Assembly (NCBI GenBank): GCA_948567375.1
Contig: OX419758.1
Location: 22,387,001-22,451,000, forward strand
Origin: Lunularia cruciata
Taxonomy: Eukaryota; Streptophyta; Marchantiopsida; Lunulariales; Lunulariaceae
Reading direction: 5' to 3'
Length of the DNA stretch: 64,000 bases
In this document: in pieces, positions 46,860 through 56,998 of the stretch
How the letters are laid out: each line of letters starts with the position of its first letter
Position numbering within the stretch: position 1 is the stretch's first letter
The notes under the pieces: generated by a model
Databases searched by the model: none
The model's input: the letters and a program-made list of their open reading frames with translations, nothing else
What the model was told of the DNA's origin: nothing
Position numbers and translations under genes: made by a program

Positions 46860-47334
46860 CGGAAAATAGTCAACTTGATTGATGTTCTCCACAAGTTTCA
46901 TAGCAAAAGAAAGCTGTGGCGAAAAATGCGCGTGAGGCTCAAACTGGAGGTTCAATTGTTTGTATTACTTCGATACCAGGGACTGAAAGGGGAATGTACC
47001 CTGGGGTTAGTTTGTATGGGACTTCCATGGCAGGAGCAAACCATTTAATGGAGATGATGGTTTTGGAGCCAGGGGAGTACGGAATTCGTGTGAATGCTGT
47101 AGCATGCGGTCTTAGTGGTGAAGATAATCTATTCCAGGCGAAAGACGAAAGCTATGTGGATGAGATGGCGAGGAAATAGTGCCATAGCAGCGGTGGTCGC
47201 AGTTTACGAGTGATGTAATAGGTGTTGTGCTCTAGGTTGCTGGTGACTCTTCGACATTACTGACAGGCACGGTCTCCTGTAGTGGATGGGGGACAGTGGA
47301 TCAGTAGACCACGCCTTGGTTCTTATCTTTAGCT
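46860..47334 (+). pseudogene. Short-chain dehydrogenase/reductase (SDR) remnant
   Basis: After an early piece (NLIDVLHKF near 46875-46900) and a frameshift, 46916-47179 reads AKNAREAQTGGSIVCITS, YGTSMAGANHLMEMM, then YGIRVNAVACGL. This is the C-terminal half of a classical SDR: the catalytic Ser region and Tyr are kept, but the Lys of Y-x3-K is Met. After a stop, SDVIGVVL, stop, VAGDSSTLLTGTV and, one frame over, VVDGGQWISRPRL lead to the natural end near 47334. At least two frameshifts, two stops and the lost Lys make it a pseudogene. The Rossmann N-terminus is missing or unreadable. Confidence 0.85.
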
Positions 47335-47394
47335 TTAAGTTTTAAGACTTATGTGACGCAGGTGGAGAGAATATCATTTATTGTGGCACACTAG

Positions 47395-49181
47395 AGACAG
47401 TCTATCCCACCAGCATGGGAGAATTTTTCACTTTTTGCTTCATTATAGCCCGATTGGCTTAGAGATTTATCTTCCTTGATGGGAGATTGTGTGAACATAT
47501 AGTACATTTTCTCTTAGTCGACTTAGTGTCCATTCCTCAAGCTATTAGAGCACATCTACACTCTTGTTCTAGCAAGGGTGCCAACTCTTGGATCCTAGCT
47601 CGATGATGTATTTGGGCATTCCGACTTGCACCAACTACTTTTTGTAATACAAAGTGTTAGCCATATGATCTAGATATGACATCCGGTTTGGTAACATTTA
47701 GAATAATGTTATACATAATGATCAAAATAGATTAGATAGAAATATCACCAAAAGAGTACTTTTACTAATAGGCTTGAGAAATATACTTGAGAACCTTAGA
47801 ACCAATAGTTAGACATATGATTTAAAAATGAGAATTGGTTTGATAACATCTGGAAAAATATTACACCTGATATACTAACACAGATCAGAATAAAATATCA
47901 CCAAAAGAGGACTTCTACTAATAGAGTAGAAACCGTAATATGCGTGACATCTTTGAAGGCAATTTCGGAGGCCTAAACGGATGAATTAGATCTCAAAAAT
48001 GTGCACGTGTCTCCAACCGAGGAAAAGCGGGCCTTCCTCCTTTCTCTCTGTGTCTCGCCGAGCGCTTTCCAATGGTACCTTACTCATGTGATTTTGAGAT
48101 TCCTATAGGAAGATTCCCTAAAAGATTCCCTCCAGTCAAAGCTTGTTTGACCAACCAGATAAGACCTAGACCAGACATCTCACCCATCCAAGTAAGTAAT
48201 CCAAGGGTGGAGCTTGCTGACATGTCACCTATCTATGTTCCTAATCCTATGGTGGAGCTTCCTTGGAAGAGATCCTCTTTGTCTATGTAATAAAGAGAAG
48301 GTGCTCCTTTGGGCCATCGAATGTTTGAGTGTGCAATATGTGTTTTTTCTCGTCTCTTGTCCTCGGAGCATTACACTTTCTCTACCACGATGAGGTTTTG
48401 CTTGGGTTGGTCCACACGTCTGCATCTTCATTACTCACTTGTGAGTGTGGTTCTACACTAGATGTAGCAATGGTCCACATGACACTGTGTCCTTTTGGAG
48501 GACAGAGGATAGCTACCCATGATGCCATTAGGGACATTGTGTTTGCTATGGCACGAGAGAATGGATACTTGGCTTGGAGTGAGAGTTCATATGCTTTGAA
48601 AATGACACATGTGAGTGCAAACTTATATTTGGTCCGAGATGATGAGGTGATAGTAGCAGATGTCATGGTTACTGAGCTTACATGGGAACCAGTTTCGGAG
48701 GGAGTGATTACCCATCCCCCTAGATGGGCGGCGAGTGCAGCAGCAGGTTGTAAGGTCTCCAAGTATATGGGCATGCAGCGAGGTCACCTCTTTGTTCCTT
48801 TACCCTTGGAGTTATATGGAGCTATGGACACGACATTTGATACATTTGTCAGGGAGTGGGCGAGAGCTTATCATGTTAGGCGTCATGGGTACCACTCTCA
48901 CTCTCATACTTTGTACCGTATTTTAGATAGTTTGTGTCCATTGCTCTACATAGTGCAGTGACTAGAGCAATCCATACGAGAACAATCACATTATATGATG
49001 TTTCTTCATATACTCCATTTGTGTGTAGAACAATACGACTTGCATAGCTCTGATATCTTAGGTGCAGTAGGGCAGATTTCTCAAATAGACTCTATTGGAG
49101 CTTAGCCCCATGTTATCTTTTTTGTCTCTCCCTTGTATGGCTTGATGGGGTCTTCCTATCCTTCATTTCCCGAGCAGTCGC
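47395..49181 (+). mobile_element. Non-LTR retrotransposon fragment C
   Basis: The 5'-truncated element starts near 47395 and is split by a solo LTR (47643-48375). After it, the frame 48381-48961 stays open and shows the endonuclease end best in the window: TCECGSTLDVAMVHMTLC (Cys-x-Cys...His-x4-Cys), GGQRIATHDAIRDIVFAMAR, then ANLYLVRDDEVIVADVMV. The last follows the x-D-x(n)-D layout of restriction-like endonucleases, with the first Asp now Asn. LPLELYGAMDTTFDTFVREW follows. The 3' untranslated end runs to about 49181 (CCCATGTTATC, GTCTTCCTATCCTTC, GCAGTCGC). Confidence 0.87.
47643..48375 (+). repeat. Solo LTR of the chromovirus 2 family in element C
   Basis: Runs TGTAATACAAAGTGTTAGCC to CTCGGAGCATTACA. 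The target duplication is CTTTT (47638-47642) and CTTTC (48376-48380), one mismatch. Joining the flanks restores the CAACTACTTTCTCTACCACG text of the non-LTR family (compare 62626-62645). Confidence 0.93.
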
Positions 49182-49416
49182 CTTTTTTGATTTAAGAGTT
49201 CTTACAAGCGGGACTCCTGCAACTAATTCATTAGCTATTGTTGGCATTTTCGAGCAACTTCTACTTATGCTACCGACCAAAACGATTGAAAGAAGGTACA
49301 GGGCGACCGCGTAGAAAACACGTTGGAAAGCGATTAAAAGCAGGTGATGCAGGTAAGGTAACAATGTATTGTTACCTTACCCATCTACCATTGTTATTTC
49401 TGGATGTGCTATTGGT
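49182..49416. other. Spacer with inverted tail end and hairpin
   Basis: Between two plus-strand tails, 49298-49312 carries GGCGACCGCGTAG, the reverse complement of the family's extreme 3' end. The hairpin of 49352-49381 lies between it and the next tail. No gene. Confidence 0.5.
49352..49381. repeat. Perfect hairpin, 14-bp arms
   Basis: GGTAAGGTAACAAT, GT, ATTGTTACCTTACC. It lies between two oppositely oriented tail ends of the non-LTR family. Confidence 0.95.
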
Positions 49417-49500
49417 GCTTAGCCCCATGTTACCTTTTTTGTCTCTCCTTTGTACGGCTTGATGGGGTTTTCCCATCCTTCATTTTTCCTACGCGGGCGC
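49417..49500 (+). repeat. 84-bp 3' tail of the non-LTR family
   Basis: GCTTAGCCCCATGTTACC, GTCTCTCCTTTGTACGGC, TTGATGGGGTTTTCCCATCC, TTTTTCCTACGCGGGCGC. It repeats the end of element C (49104-49181) with no coding part. It is either an extremely truncated copy or the tail of a short element parasitising the same machinery. Confidence 0.75.
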
Positions 49501-50124
49501 TTTTTATCTCTCGATGTGCTGAAACTTCCGTACCTATAGCCTGCTGGCAGATGGCGAGTTGGCCGGAAGATACAGATTTTTAGTTATGGACGAATTGAAC
49601 CTTCGATGTAACTTATGGTTAGAATTGACGGCTTGAATATGAGGAGCAATGCCGGGGACTGGGGACACTCGATATGTTCTGAGGATCACACAGGTTCTAT
49701 GCATGAACAACTTCATTTGCCAAAGATAAAGATCGTGTAACTTGGTGTATATAGACGGGAGCACCTATGATCCTATTGGTTGGAAGCAGCTAAACCCGAC
49801 AGGAGAAAAGTTTCACTCAAAGATCGAGAAAATGATTGGACGATTTTCTTCAGTACCTGCTGTATTTTAAGTACTCTTAAATCATGTGCAGCTTTTCCTA
49901 TTCTCGATTTTCGTCTTCCAATAGATTTCAAGCAGAGGAAGTTCTCATCCAGAGCAGGTGTCTATCATTGACACCTTTCAGCACATACTGCGGTCACTTT
50001 ACCTATTGGTATACACATTGCCTATCGAGTTGAAGTTCATGTTGTAAGTGACGTGTTAACTCCTGCTCTCTTCACTCTAATGACACAAGCCGTTGATAAA
50101 TAAGCAAGTGAACGATTTGGTTCA
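49501..50124. other. Unassigned stretch
   Basis: Short open frames on both strands, none with a domain. No repeat boundary seen. Confidence 0.4.
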
Positions 50125-50240
50125 AAGACAACCGCGTTGGATAACAAGAAGGATGGGAAGACCCCATCAAGCCGTACAGGGATAAAACGTTAGAGGGAAA
50201 ATGAGGCTAAGCCCCAATAAGGAGATTGTGATCTCCATTG
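50125..50240 (-). repeat. 3' tail fragment of the non-LTR family
   Basis: On the minus strand: TTATTGGGGCTTAGCCTCAT, CTGTACGGCTTGATGGGG, TCTTCCCATCCTTCTTG, AACGCGGTTGTC. Same layout as 49417-49500. Confidence 0.7.
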
Positions 50241-50349
50241 AGCTGTAGCTGTGGAAACGACGACAGGCTAGGATTTTGGCGAGAACACTGTTAGACACTG
50301 TTGAGCTGTAGGGGACGACAGGTTGGGGGTTGCATAAACGAGAACACTT
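50239..50349. repeat. Short tandem duplication, about 60-bp unit
   Basis: TGAGCTGTAG..GACGACAGG..GAGAACACT occurs at 50239-50290 and again at 50302-50349, with small gaps. Confidence 0.7.
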
Positions 50350-51849
50350 CTATCCCGGACATGGCCAAAAACTGCTTTCAGGCTCCACACTAACTTTGTA
50401 GCTGCTTCTGCTAGCGACGGCAAACCCCCAGAACTAGAGCTTTCTGGTAACAGAATACAAGTGAAGAACGGTGTGACACTCGAGCAGGACAGCGGTAGCT
50501 TCGCCGTTAAGATAGGGAAGAGTCCCTGACTACCTTTGCAGCTACCTGCTACAATAGTTTGGAATTTCGCTATTGTAACACCTCGGTCTATCAACATCGG
50601 ATATCAACAACAGTCCAGCTAAAAACCCTACGCTTGGAAGGAGAACGATTATCACGTCGTAACTCCAAATCTGAAAGCATCCAAGCCGTCAAATACGGCG
50701 TGGATAGGATGTCGCAGGTTACTAGAGTCGGGATATAGTGCTCTTTGCCTTGGACTAGTAAGGACCTTCTTAGCGGGAACTCCAGTTTAGCGAGGTTTTA
50801 AAACTGACGGGAAATTCTGCATAGGACAGAAAGCACCAGTGGGGCGTGCATCGGCAGCGCCATAGACTGCCAACAGTGCTACGCTACAGTAGATCGTAAT
50901 CCCATCCGAAAGCCCAATGCGACTTCGACTTCGTTACTAGATTCAGATTACGCACTGCTCCAGTCGAATTCAGAGAGAATTTTGACCGATTTGTGGGCTG
51001 TAGGAGCGAAAGATTGTGGAAGCTTTGGTAAGAACGTCGTGTGTCTCAGCAATAGCTGCGCAGTGTTCTGTGTCAGCTTTTGGGAGTTCGTGTGCTTATT
51101 CTTCTTCTAATGCAGTCAATAGTAGTTGGAAATCGGATCGCAGCAGCAATTCTGTGCAGGGATGGGAGCGGCGGTTTTAGAGTCGGGATTCGAGCTGTTT
51201 GAGAAGTAGGCAGGGACGAAGTTCTGGAGCTCGTGCAGCCACCTGTGCAGGGGAAGCAGACGAGGAAGTTCATGCCGTGGGGGATTGTTGTCCACTTTAT
51301 TCGGATTTGTATTCTGTGACCTTCGCATCTACCGCTGCCAGGAAGGGCAGAAGTGTGAGAAGTTCGAGGAGCGTAGAAGCTAGAGGCGTGGCTACGTCAG
51401 TTAGATGGTAGTGTCGTTGTAGACCCGCTAAAGCTATTACCACCGAACAAGGTACTAGATAAATTCTTCCCAGAATGAAAAATATGGATGAATGAAGACA
51501 AGAGAGAACGTATATTGTCTCACAGATTGTGTGCAATTTTCACCGAGTTGAACAAATAGGACACGACATCGAGGTAGAAGTTTAAATTTTCTTTTATCGT
51601 GCGCTTTCTCCTAGCTAGTCTTAGCACCATGCTATGCTGGATGCTGTAAGTAGCGCACACTTACCTTCTTACCGCTTGACGCTCAAAATAGTGGGACAAT
51701 GCAGACTTTTAGTCATCAGAAGAAAGCAGAATTGCTTTGAATATGAAACCAGTCTCAAGGGTTAGGATTCTTATAACCAACTATTCAGTTTTCCGCTGCT
51801 ACTCGAAACGTGATACCTGACTCATTTTGTGGTCATTTCCGCTGAGCAG
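50350..51849. other. Region upstream of the IGPD pseudogene
   Basis: GC-richer, no domain recognised. An ATG at 51112 opens a 30-codon stretch (MQSIVVGNRIAAAIL...), and 51199-51411 encodes an Arg/Ser-rich piece (RKGRSVRSSRSVEARGVATS). Either could be a degraded chloroplast transit peptide exon, because plant IGPD is plastid-targeted, but splice phase to 51850 does not fit simply. Confidence 0.35.
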
Positions 51850-54057
51850 TGCTTCCTAGACTTGGAAAAGTTTCTCGAGTGACGAAGGAAACGAGTGTGG
51901 AGGTACCACTCAACTTGGAAGGAACAGGGATCTGTGGTTGTGACACTGGCATACCTTTTCTCGACCACATGCTTAGATGTGAGTATCATTGCCTTTGATT
52001 CATGCTGCATTGAGATAATGGTTTGGCTATACCACCACACAAATTTGTAATGAGAGGACCTGGAACCCGGCACAGATAATGCCTCTTTGAGTGCGGAAGT
52101 TCATGGATTCAAGACATGAAGGATCAGGGATCTCTGAAACTCAATGAAGAACAAAACTGGGATGCTATGAATAACTCATTCACATGCCATATAGACGGAC
52201 TCTCACAGTCGAACTATCTTATTCCATACTGGAGAATGTGTGAATCATTGGTTGATCCTCTCTAAAGTTTACATCACAAATCCACGCTGTAGTTAGATGA
52301 AATTCTAAAAGACTTGTAACTTTAGAAATTTAAGTAAGACACAAAGTAGACATATATCGATGATCTCTGCTGAGAAAGTAAGTGTATCCCAAGATGCTCT
52401 TTTTTGTTGAATCTCGCCATGCATTTCGTTACTTAAAATTAATTTGTGACTGGTAAATAGATTTGTTCTTGCTTAGACACTTTCGAGACCTCATTCTTAA
52501 AAGTATTCCTGGAATGCCTTTACTCCCGCAGCAACTTGCATCGCATGGACTTCTGGAAGTGACAGTAAAGGCAAAGAGTGATACACACATTGATGATCAT
52601 CACACGAATGAGGACATAGGTCTTGCCGTAGGAACAGTAAGTTCTCTTATGCACAGGGTCAGCTGTCTCAAAATAAAATGGAACACGAAGGTCGGGCATG
52701 CTATCTACGCATCCGAATAGATCGCTTCCTTCAAGTTTTGACAGGACATTTTATGGCTGTTTGTTGTATAGACAATATTCTTGACTCCTGATTCTCATAT
52801 CTTAGTTGCGTGTACAGGCATTACTTCAGGCTTTGGGAGACAGAAAGGGAATATACCGATTTGGAGACTTGTCTGCTCCACTTGATGAAGCTCTCATCCA
52901 TGTGGTCTTGGTAAGGATTTTTACGAACGTTCGGCTACCAGTGCAGCAGGATTGCAAGTGCTTTAGTTCTCCCTTGTATGTATCATCTTAAATGCTGGCC
53001 AGTCTTAGCTGGACTGTAAACTATGAATTGTATGAAGGTACTAGCACTATGCCACCATCTTAGTTTATGATATCGTGACTTTCACCTATAAGTGAGTCTG
53101 TCTCAGGGAACGAAGTTTCTCAGTCCTTTCTGCTCTGTTCTTCTATGCAGCATTTGTCTGGAAGACCCTATCTGGGGTACAACGTAGACATACCTACTCA
53201 TCGAGTTGGCACCTATGATACGCAGGTTAGAAACAACCGCACGCCCTTGCAATCGACGAAAAGGAAACCAATTTGCTGTATTTGCACATGAGATGAAATC
53301 TATTTCTGGTTGTTTTCAATTTTTTAGTAGTGCTCGGTATTTCTCAACACTCATTGGGGGCAATTTGTTGGACTTGCAGTTGGTGGAGCACTTTTTCCAA
53401 TCGGTTGTGAATACTTCTGGAATGACGTTACACATTCGTAAGTTACATCCAAACTCATACAGCATATTTGGATTGTAGCATTGAAATTCACAGTCGATTA
53501 TTGAACTGCACTTAGTTCTCGATTTAGGAGTAGGGAAGGAGTCTTGCTTCCTCCAAAGCAAACATGGGAAATATACTTCATATGCACAGAATATATGTAA
53601 ATTTCTGATCATTTTGTATCAGAACGGTAATCCATGGGTAATTTTGAGGCCTTGATGTAAGGGATTGGTTTATGTTTATGCAGCTTGCTGGTAACAACTC
53701 GCACCACATTATTGAAGCTTTCAAAGCTTTTGCCAGAGCTCTTCGGCAGGCACTTGAATATGATGTGAGAAGAAAGGGATCTGTTCCCAGGTACATATGG
53801 AATCTTAAGCACGATCTATGTGAGGAGCGTGAGTTGCGTTCGATGTTAGACAATTGAACTAAACACCGATATTGCCTAAGTCTTAGTGTCCTGATTAGAA
53901 CCCTCAAATGCGATGTTTATGGGTCATGGAGTCATTTTTGCGTTTAGGGCACTGAAAATTTGTTCACGTACTTACATATCAGCATATTGTTTCGTTGCTA
54001 CTAACTTCTCTATATTTGTGTCTTTACATCTCAAAAGGTGTGTTCTCTCGCGCCTAA
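51850..54057 (+). pseudogene. Imidazoleglycerol-phosphate dehydratase (IGPD) pseudogene
   Basis: IGPD performs the sixth step of histidine synthesis, in plastids of plants. Seven exons are recognisable: 51850-51978 ([24 protein letters not shown]), 52532-52636 ([20 protein letters not shown]), 52818-52910 ([20 protein letters not shown]), 53151-53225 ([20 protein letters not shown]), 53380-53437 ([19 protein letters not shown]), 53684-53790 ([19 protein letters not shown]) and 54030-54057 (SKGVFSRA, stop). The metal-binding His motifs HHTNED and SHHIIEA are intact. Lesions: one extra base before the first donor (near 51975), five bases missing before the donor at 53438 (the RQ codons), loss of one codon (Thr) in EAT-FKAF, and AT instead of AG before the last exon (54028-54029). 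The frameshifts make it a pseudogene; the first exon was not found. Confidence 0.9.
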
Positions 54058-55384
54058 ATCCGAAGATCAGAACGTGTAGCAAATTTACAGCCAAGGAAAC
54101 AACTGAAAGTACTGTGTGACGTATTACACAGGGAAGCTACGTTGTTCTACTGGTTTATATGCTAAGATACACCTCAAATGTAACATACTACGTCATAGGG
54201 ACTTCATTTGATGCCCATCTCAGCTCCTGTACAAGGTTCACTTGATTCTAATGGGTGCCAGCGGATTCCTCGGTGTGTCAGTGCATCGTCAAAAGGATAG
54301 AGTCTCGAGAATTGAGGTCGATGTGATTTAATCGTCTATACTTCGGAATTTTGGAGCCAAATCTAGATCTCTACTCGCCGTTTTCGTGCTATCCACTCTA
54401 AACCCCTCGAATTTGTCGGTCATCAAGGATCTCCGAACCGTGGATCGATCTGCCTTTAAATGTAAGGTGGGCGTAAGTATTTGTTTTAGTGACAGCGAGT
54501 TTAGTTGAGGGCACTTTACATAAACTGAAGGACATTTTTGCTAGTCACAAGAGTTACCACACAGCAAAAGACTTTAGAATGGCCCATGATATGGGAGATA
54601 GTTAAGCTGGGTTAAAGATGGTATGGCAGGTTTTGTTGGTCGAAAATGGTGTTCCTTCGGACCTGTACTTGCTTGTCTGCTTAGCTGTTAATGCGAGGAA
54701 TACTTCAGCCTTTCTACTATGGTATATCTCGTTATGACAAAAGGTATTTTTTGTTCAGGTTTGCCCACAGATGTGCGGATTCATCTTTCTTGGATTCAGT
54801 TAATGGGCAAACATCCCAAATTATGGAGCTCCGTGGGATGGGTATCTAAATTACAGAGCCACGACTTAGATCACAGATTTACTTATGCACAGAACCCTTT
54901 TCATGCTTTGCACCAATGGTCACTCATCTTGCCTCTGCATTGCAGTCATTTCGCGCACTAAGAACTCCGCTTGTAGTACGGACCATGATAATACTCAATT
55001 TCTCTGTTACTTTATAGATGTTTTATTTTGCTCTAAGGTAAATTGGAACGAGGGAAAATCTAGAACAGAACACACAGGAACTTGATTTACCATTTTCATT
55101 CCCACATCTTCCAATTCCACTCATTCCAATAACGACCATCTAATGTAACATCAAAACCTTATTGAGTGAGGAAACTTGCTTGGTAGAAAGCAAGGGTTCA
55201 CTTATTTAGTTGAGCGGAAGGGTGATAAACAGTCTAGAGTGGAGGGCTGTTTATCTTTGTTATTGTTTATAGATTATATCTATAAATAATAACATGAGCC
55301 ATTACAGTATTCGTTACATTAATCAACTGAGCAAATCTCTAAACTTTAAAATATCACAGCTAAATTTTAGTGGAAATCTAATTA
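54058..55384. other. Unassigned stretch downstream of IGPD
   Basis: Two overlapping plus-strand frames at 54719-54961 and 54885-55085 have no recognisable domain. Nothing else seen except the hairpin at 55259-55293. Confidence 0.4.
55259..55293. repeat. AT-rich hairpin, 16-bp arms with one mismatch
   Basis: GTTATTGTTTATAGAT, TAT, ATCTATAAATAATAAC. Only one of 16 pairs is a G-T mismatch; the loop is three bases. Confidence 0.9.
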
Positions 55385-55600
55385 AAACTGTTGCTCTATA
55401 GAGATCAGTGGTGGGTGCAATCCAGAAGAGAGCCATCATATTAGGTGATGATCTTCATGGATGTTTGCAGACAGTGTGATTTGTATAGTTTGGATATCTT
55501 AGGTGTAATAGGTATAGTTTTGATATCTTAAGTGTAACTGGGTAGATTTCTCATATAAACTCTATTTGAGTTTAGTTTCATCATACCTTTTTCATTTTTT
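55385..55600 (+). repeat. 3' end fragment of the non-LTR family
   Basis: GTGCAATCCAGAAGAGAGCC, then TTTGGATATCTTAGGTG, GGTAGATTTCTCATAT and ACTCTATTTGAGTTTAG follow the 3' end of elements A and C (compare 14608-14760). A short internal duplication repeats the GATATCTTA(G/A)GTGTAA block (55490-55535). Confidence 0.75.
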
Positions 55601-55812
55601 AAAGTGGAACGCCTTTTTTCATTAAAATGATGGAAATATATTTGGATTGCATTGAAAATTAATTTAGCAAAACACTTTTCATTACCATCACGCGGCCTAC
55701 TCAAGATATAAGGTGCAGATGCTCCAAGTGACATCACAAAACCATCACTCAGTCTCCGAATCAACAGTTTACAGTATTCGTGACCAACAAACCGTGAACA
55801 GCAGAAACAAAC

Positions 55813-56998
55813 GAATGATGTGGCTCGAGTCTATGGTGACGTTCGAATCTATTGTGACGCATAACACGGAATCTTGTGAACTATCGAGTACTTAATTCGT
55901 CGTTAATCATCTGCCCAACATCCAAGAGCGAACTCGAGAACGCATTTTAAAGCACTCAACAAAATATCGGAACGAAAATATGACATTCAATTGATTTTGT
56001 GGGTGAAATCTAGACTTCCAAAATGTTTCAGAAAACGAGTATGAAAGAAAATAATGCGCAAAAACTAATATAGTCATGCTGTTTCAAGTTTTGACTCTTA
56101 CTAGATGTAACAGGATTCATGAGCCAAATCGTTTAAAAAGGAATTTGACAGATGGCACTTAACTAGAATAATATGACGATATATTAATACACAAATGTAG
56201 AAGCACAAGATTGATGTGAATGATAGGGCCCGCTTAATTTAGACCACCTGATTGATCGTTTCCATACTTGAGAGGTTTTTGTGAAACTGGGATTGGAAAA
56301 TTTAAGTGAATTCGACATTCACCGTTCAGGATTGAATTGTATGGATTCACGATGAGACAACATTATTTTATATCCGAATGTCATGTGATAATTGTCCATT
56401 TCCCTCTCACCTGTAATGCGTTTTGGAGATATATACATGAAATTTTTTGATTTTAATCTAATACTCTGACTTACAAACATCAATTTTTGAAGTTTTCAGA
56501 TTCACCATCTAGCTTATTCTCCGCCCTCGAAATAAGATCACACATATTAGTGATTATGATCCACATATTGGTTGAAAATAAAAATATTTGATAAATTCGA
56601 TTTGTGCCATGAATAAATTCTTTGAATTCAGATACACTCGACTATATACAAAACGTCTGGTACAACTAAATTCAGTAGAGTATTACCATCAAATAATATT
56701 AGTCTTTTCCAAATACGCAGAAAGCACAATACATTAGAAACTTTTGCCAATGTATTATTAGAACTTTTGTTTTGGTCAGTGTTTCAATACAACAGCGTTT
56801 AGATCTCGATTGGTGATTGGTGACCTAGGAAGAGTGAAATACTGAAAATGGAACGGTAGATTTTCAGCTTTCTAGCTTCCTTTCGCTTGTTCTATGGCCG
56901 CCTGCCTTTGAAATTCCCATCTCTAAGATTCTACCAGTGGTGGTTGACATACAGTTGCTGCTATATGTCAACGCGAGAGACATCTCAAGTAAATGTGC
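55813..56998. other. Non-coding flank downstream of the ankyrin gene
   Basis: Matches 8028-9411 with gaps. No domain or RNA gene seen; presumably 3' UTR and downstream sequence of the minus-strand gene. Confidence 0.55.

Noticed and set aside
48329-48380. Start of the 210-codon ORF 48329-48961 taken as a gene start
   Set aside because: The first 17 codons come from the end of the inserted solo LTR; the ORF is a chance fusion of LTR and retroelement sequence.
48382-48774. 130-codon minus-strand ORF in element C
   Set aside because: It lies opposite the endonuclease-encoding frame, which carries the recognisable motifs. Similar antisense frames appear in A and D.
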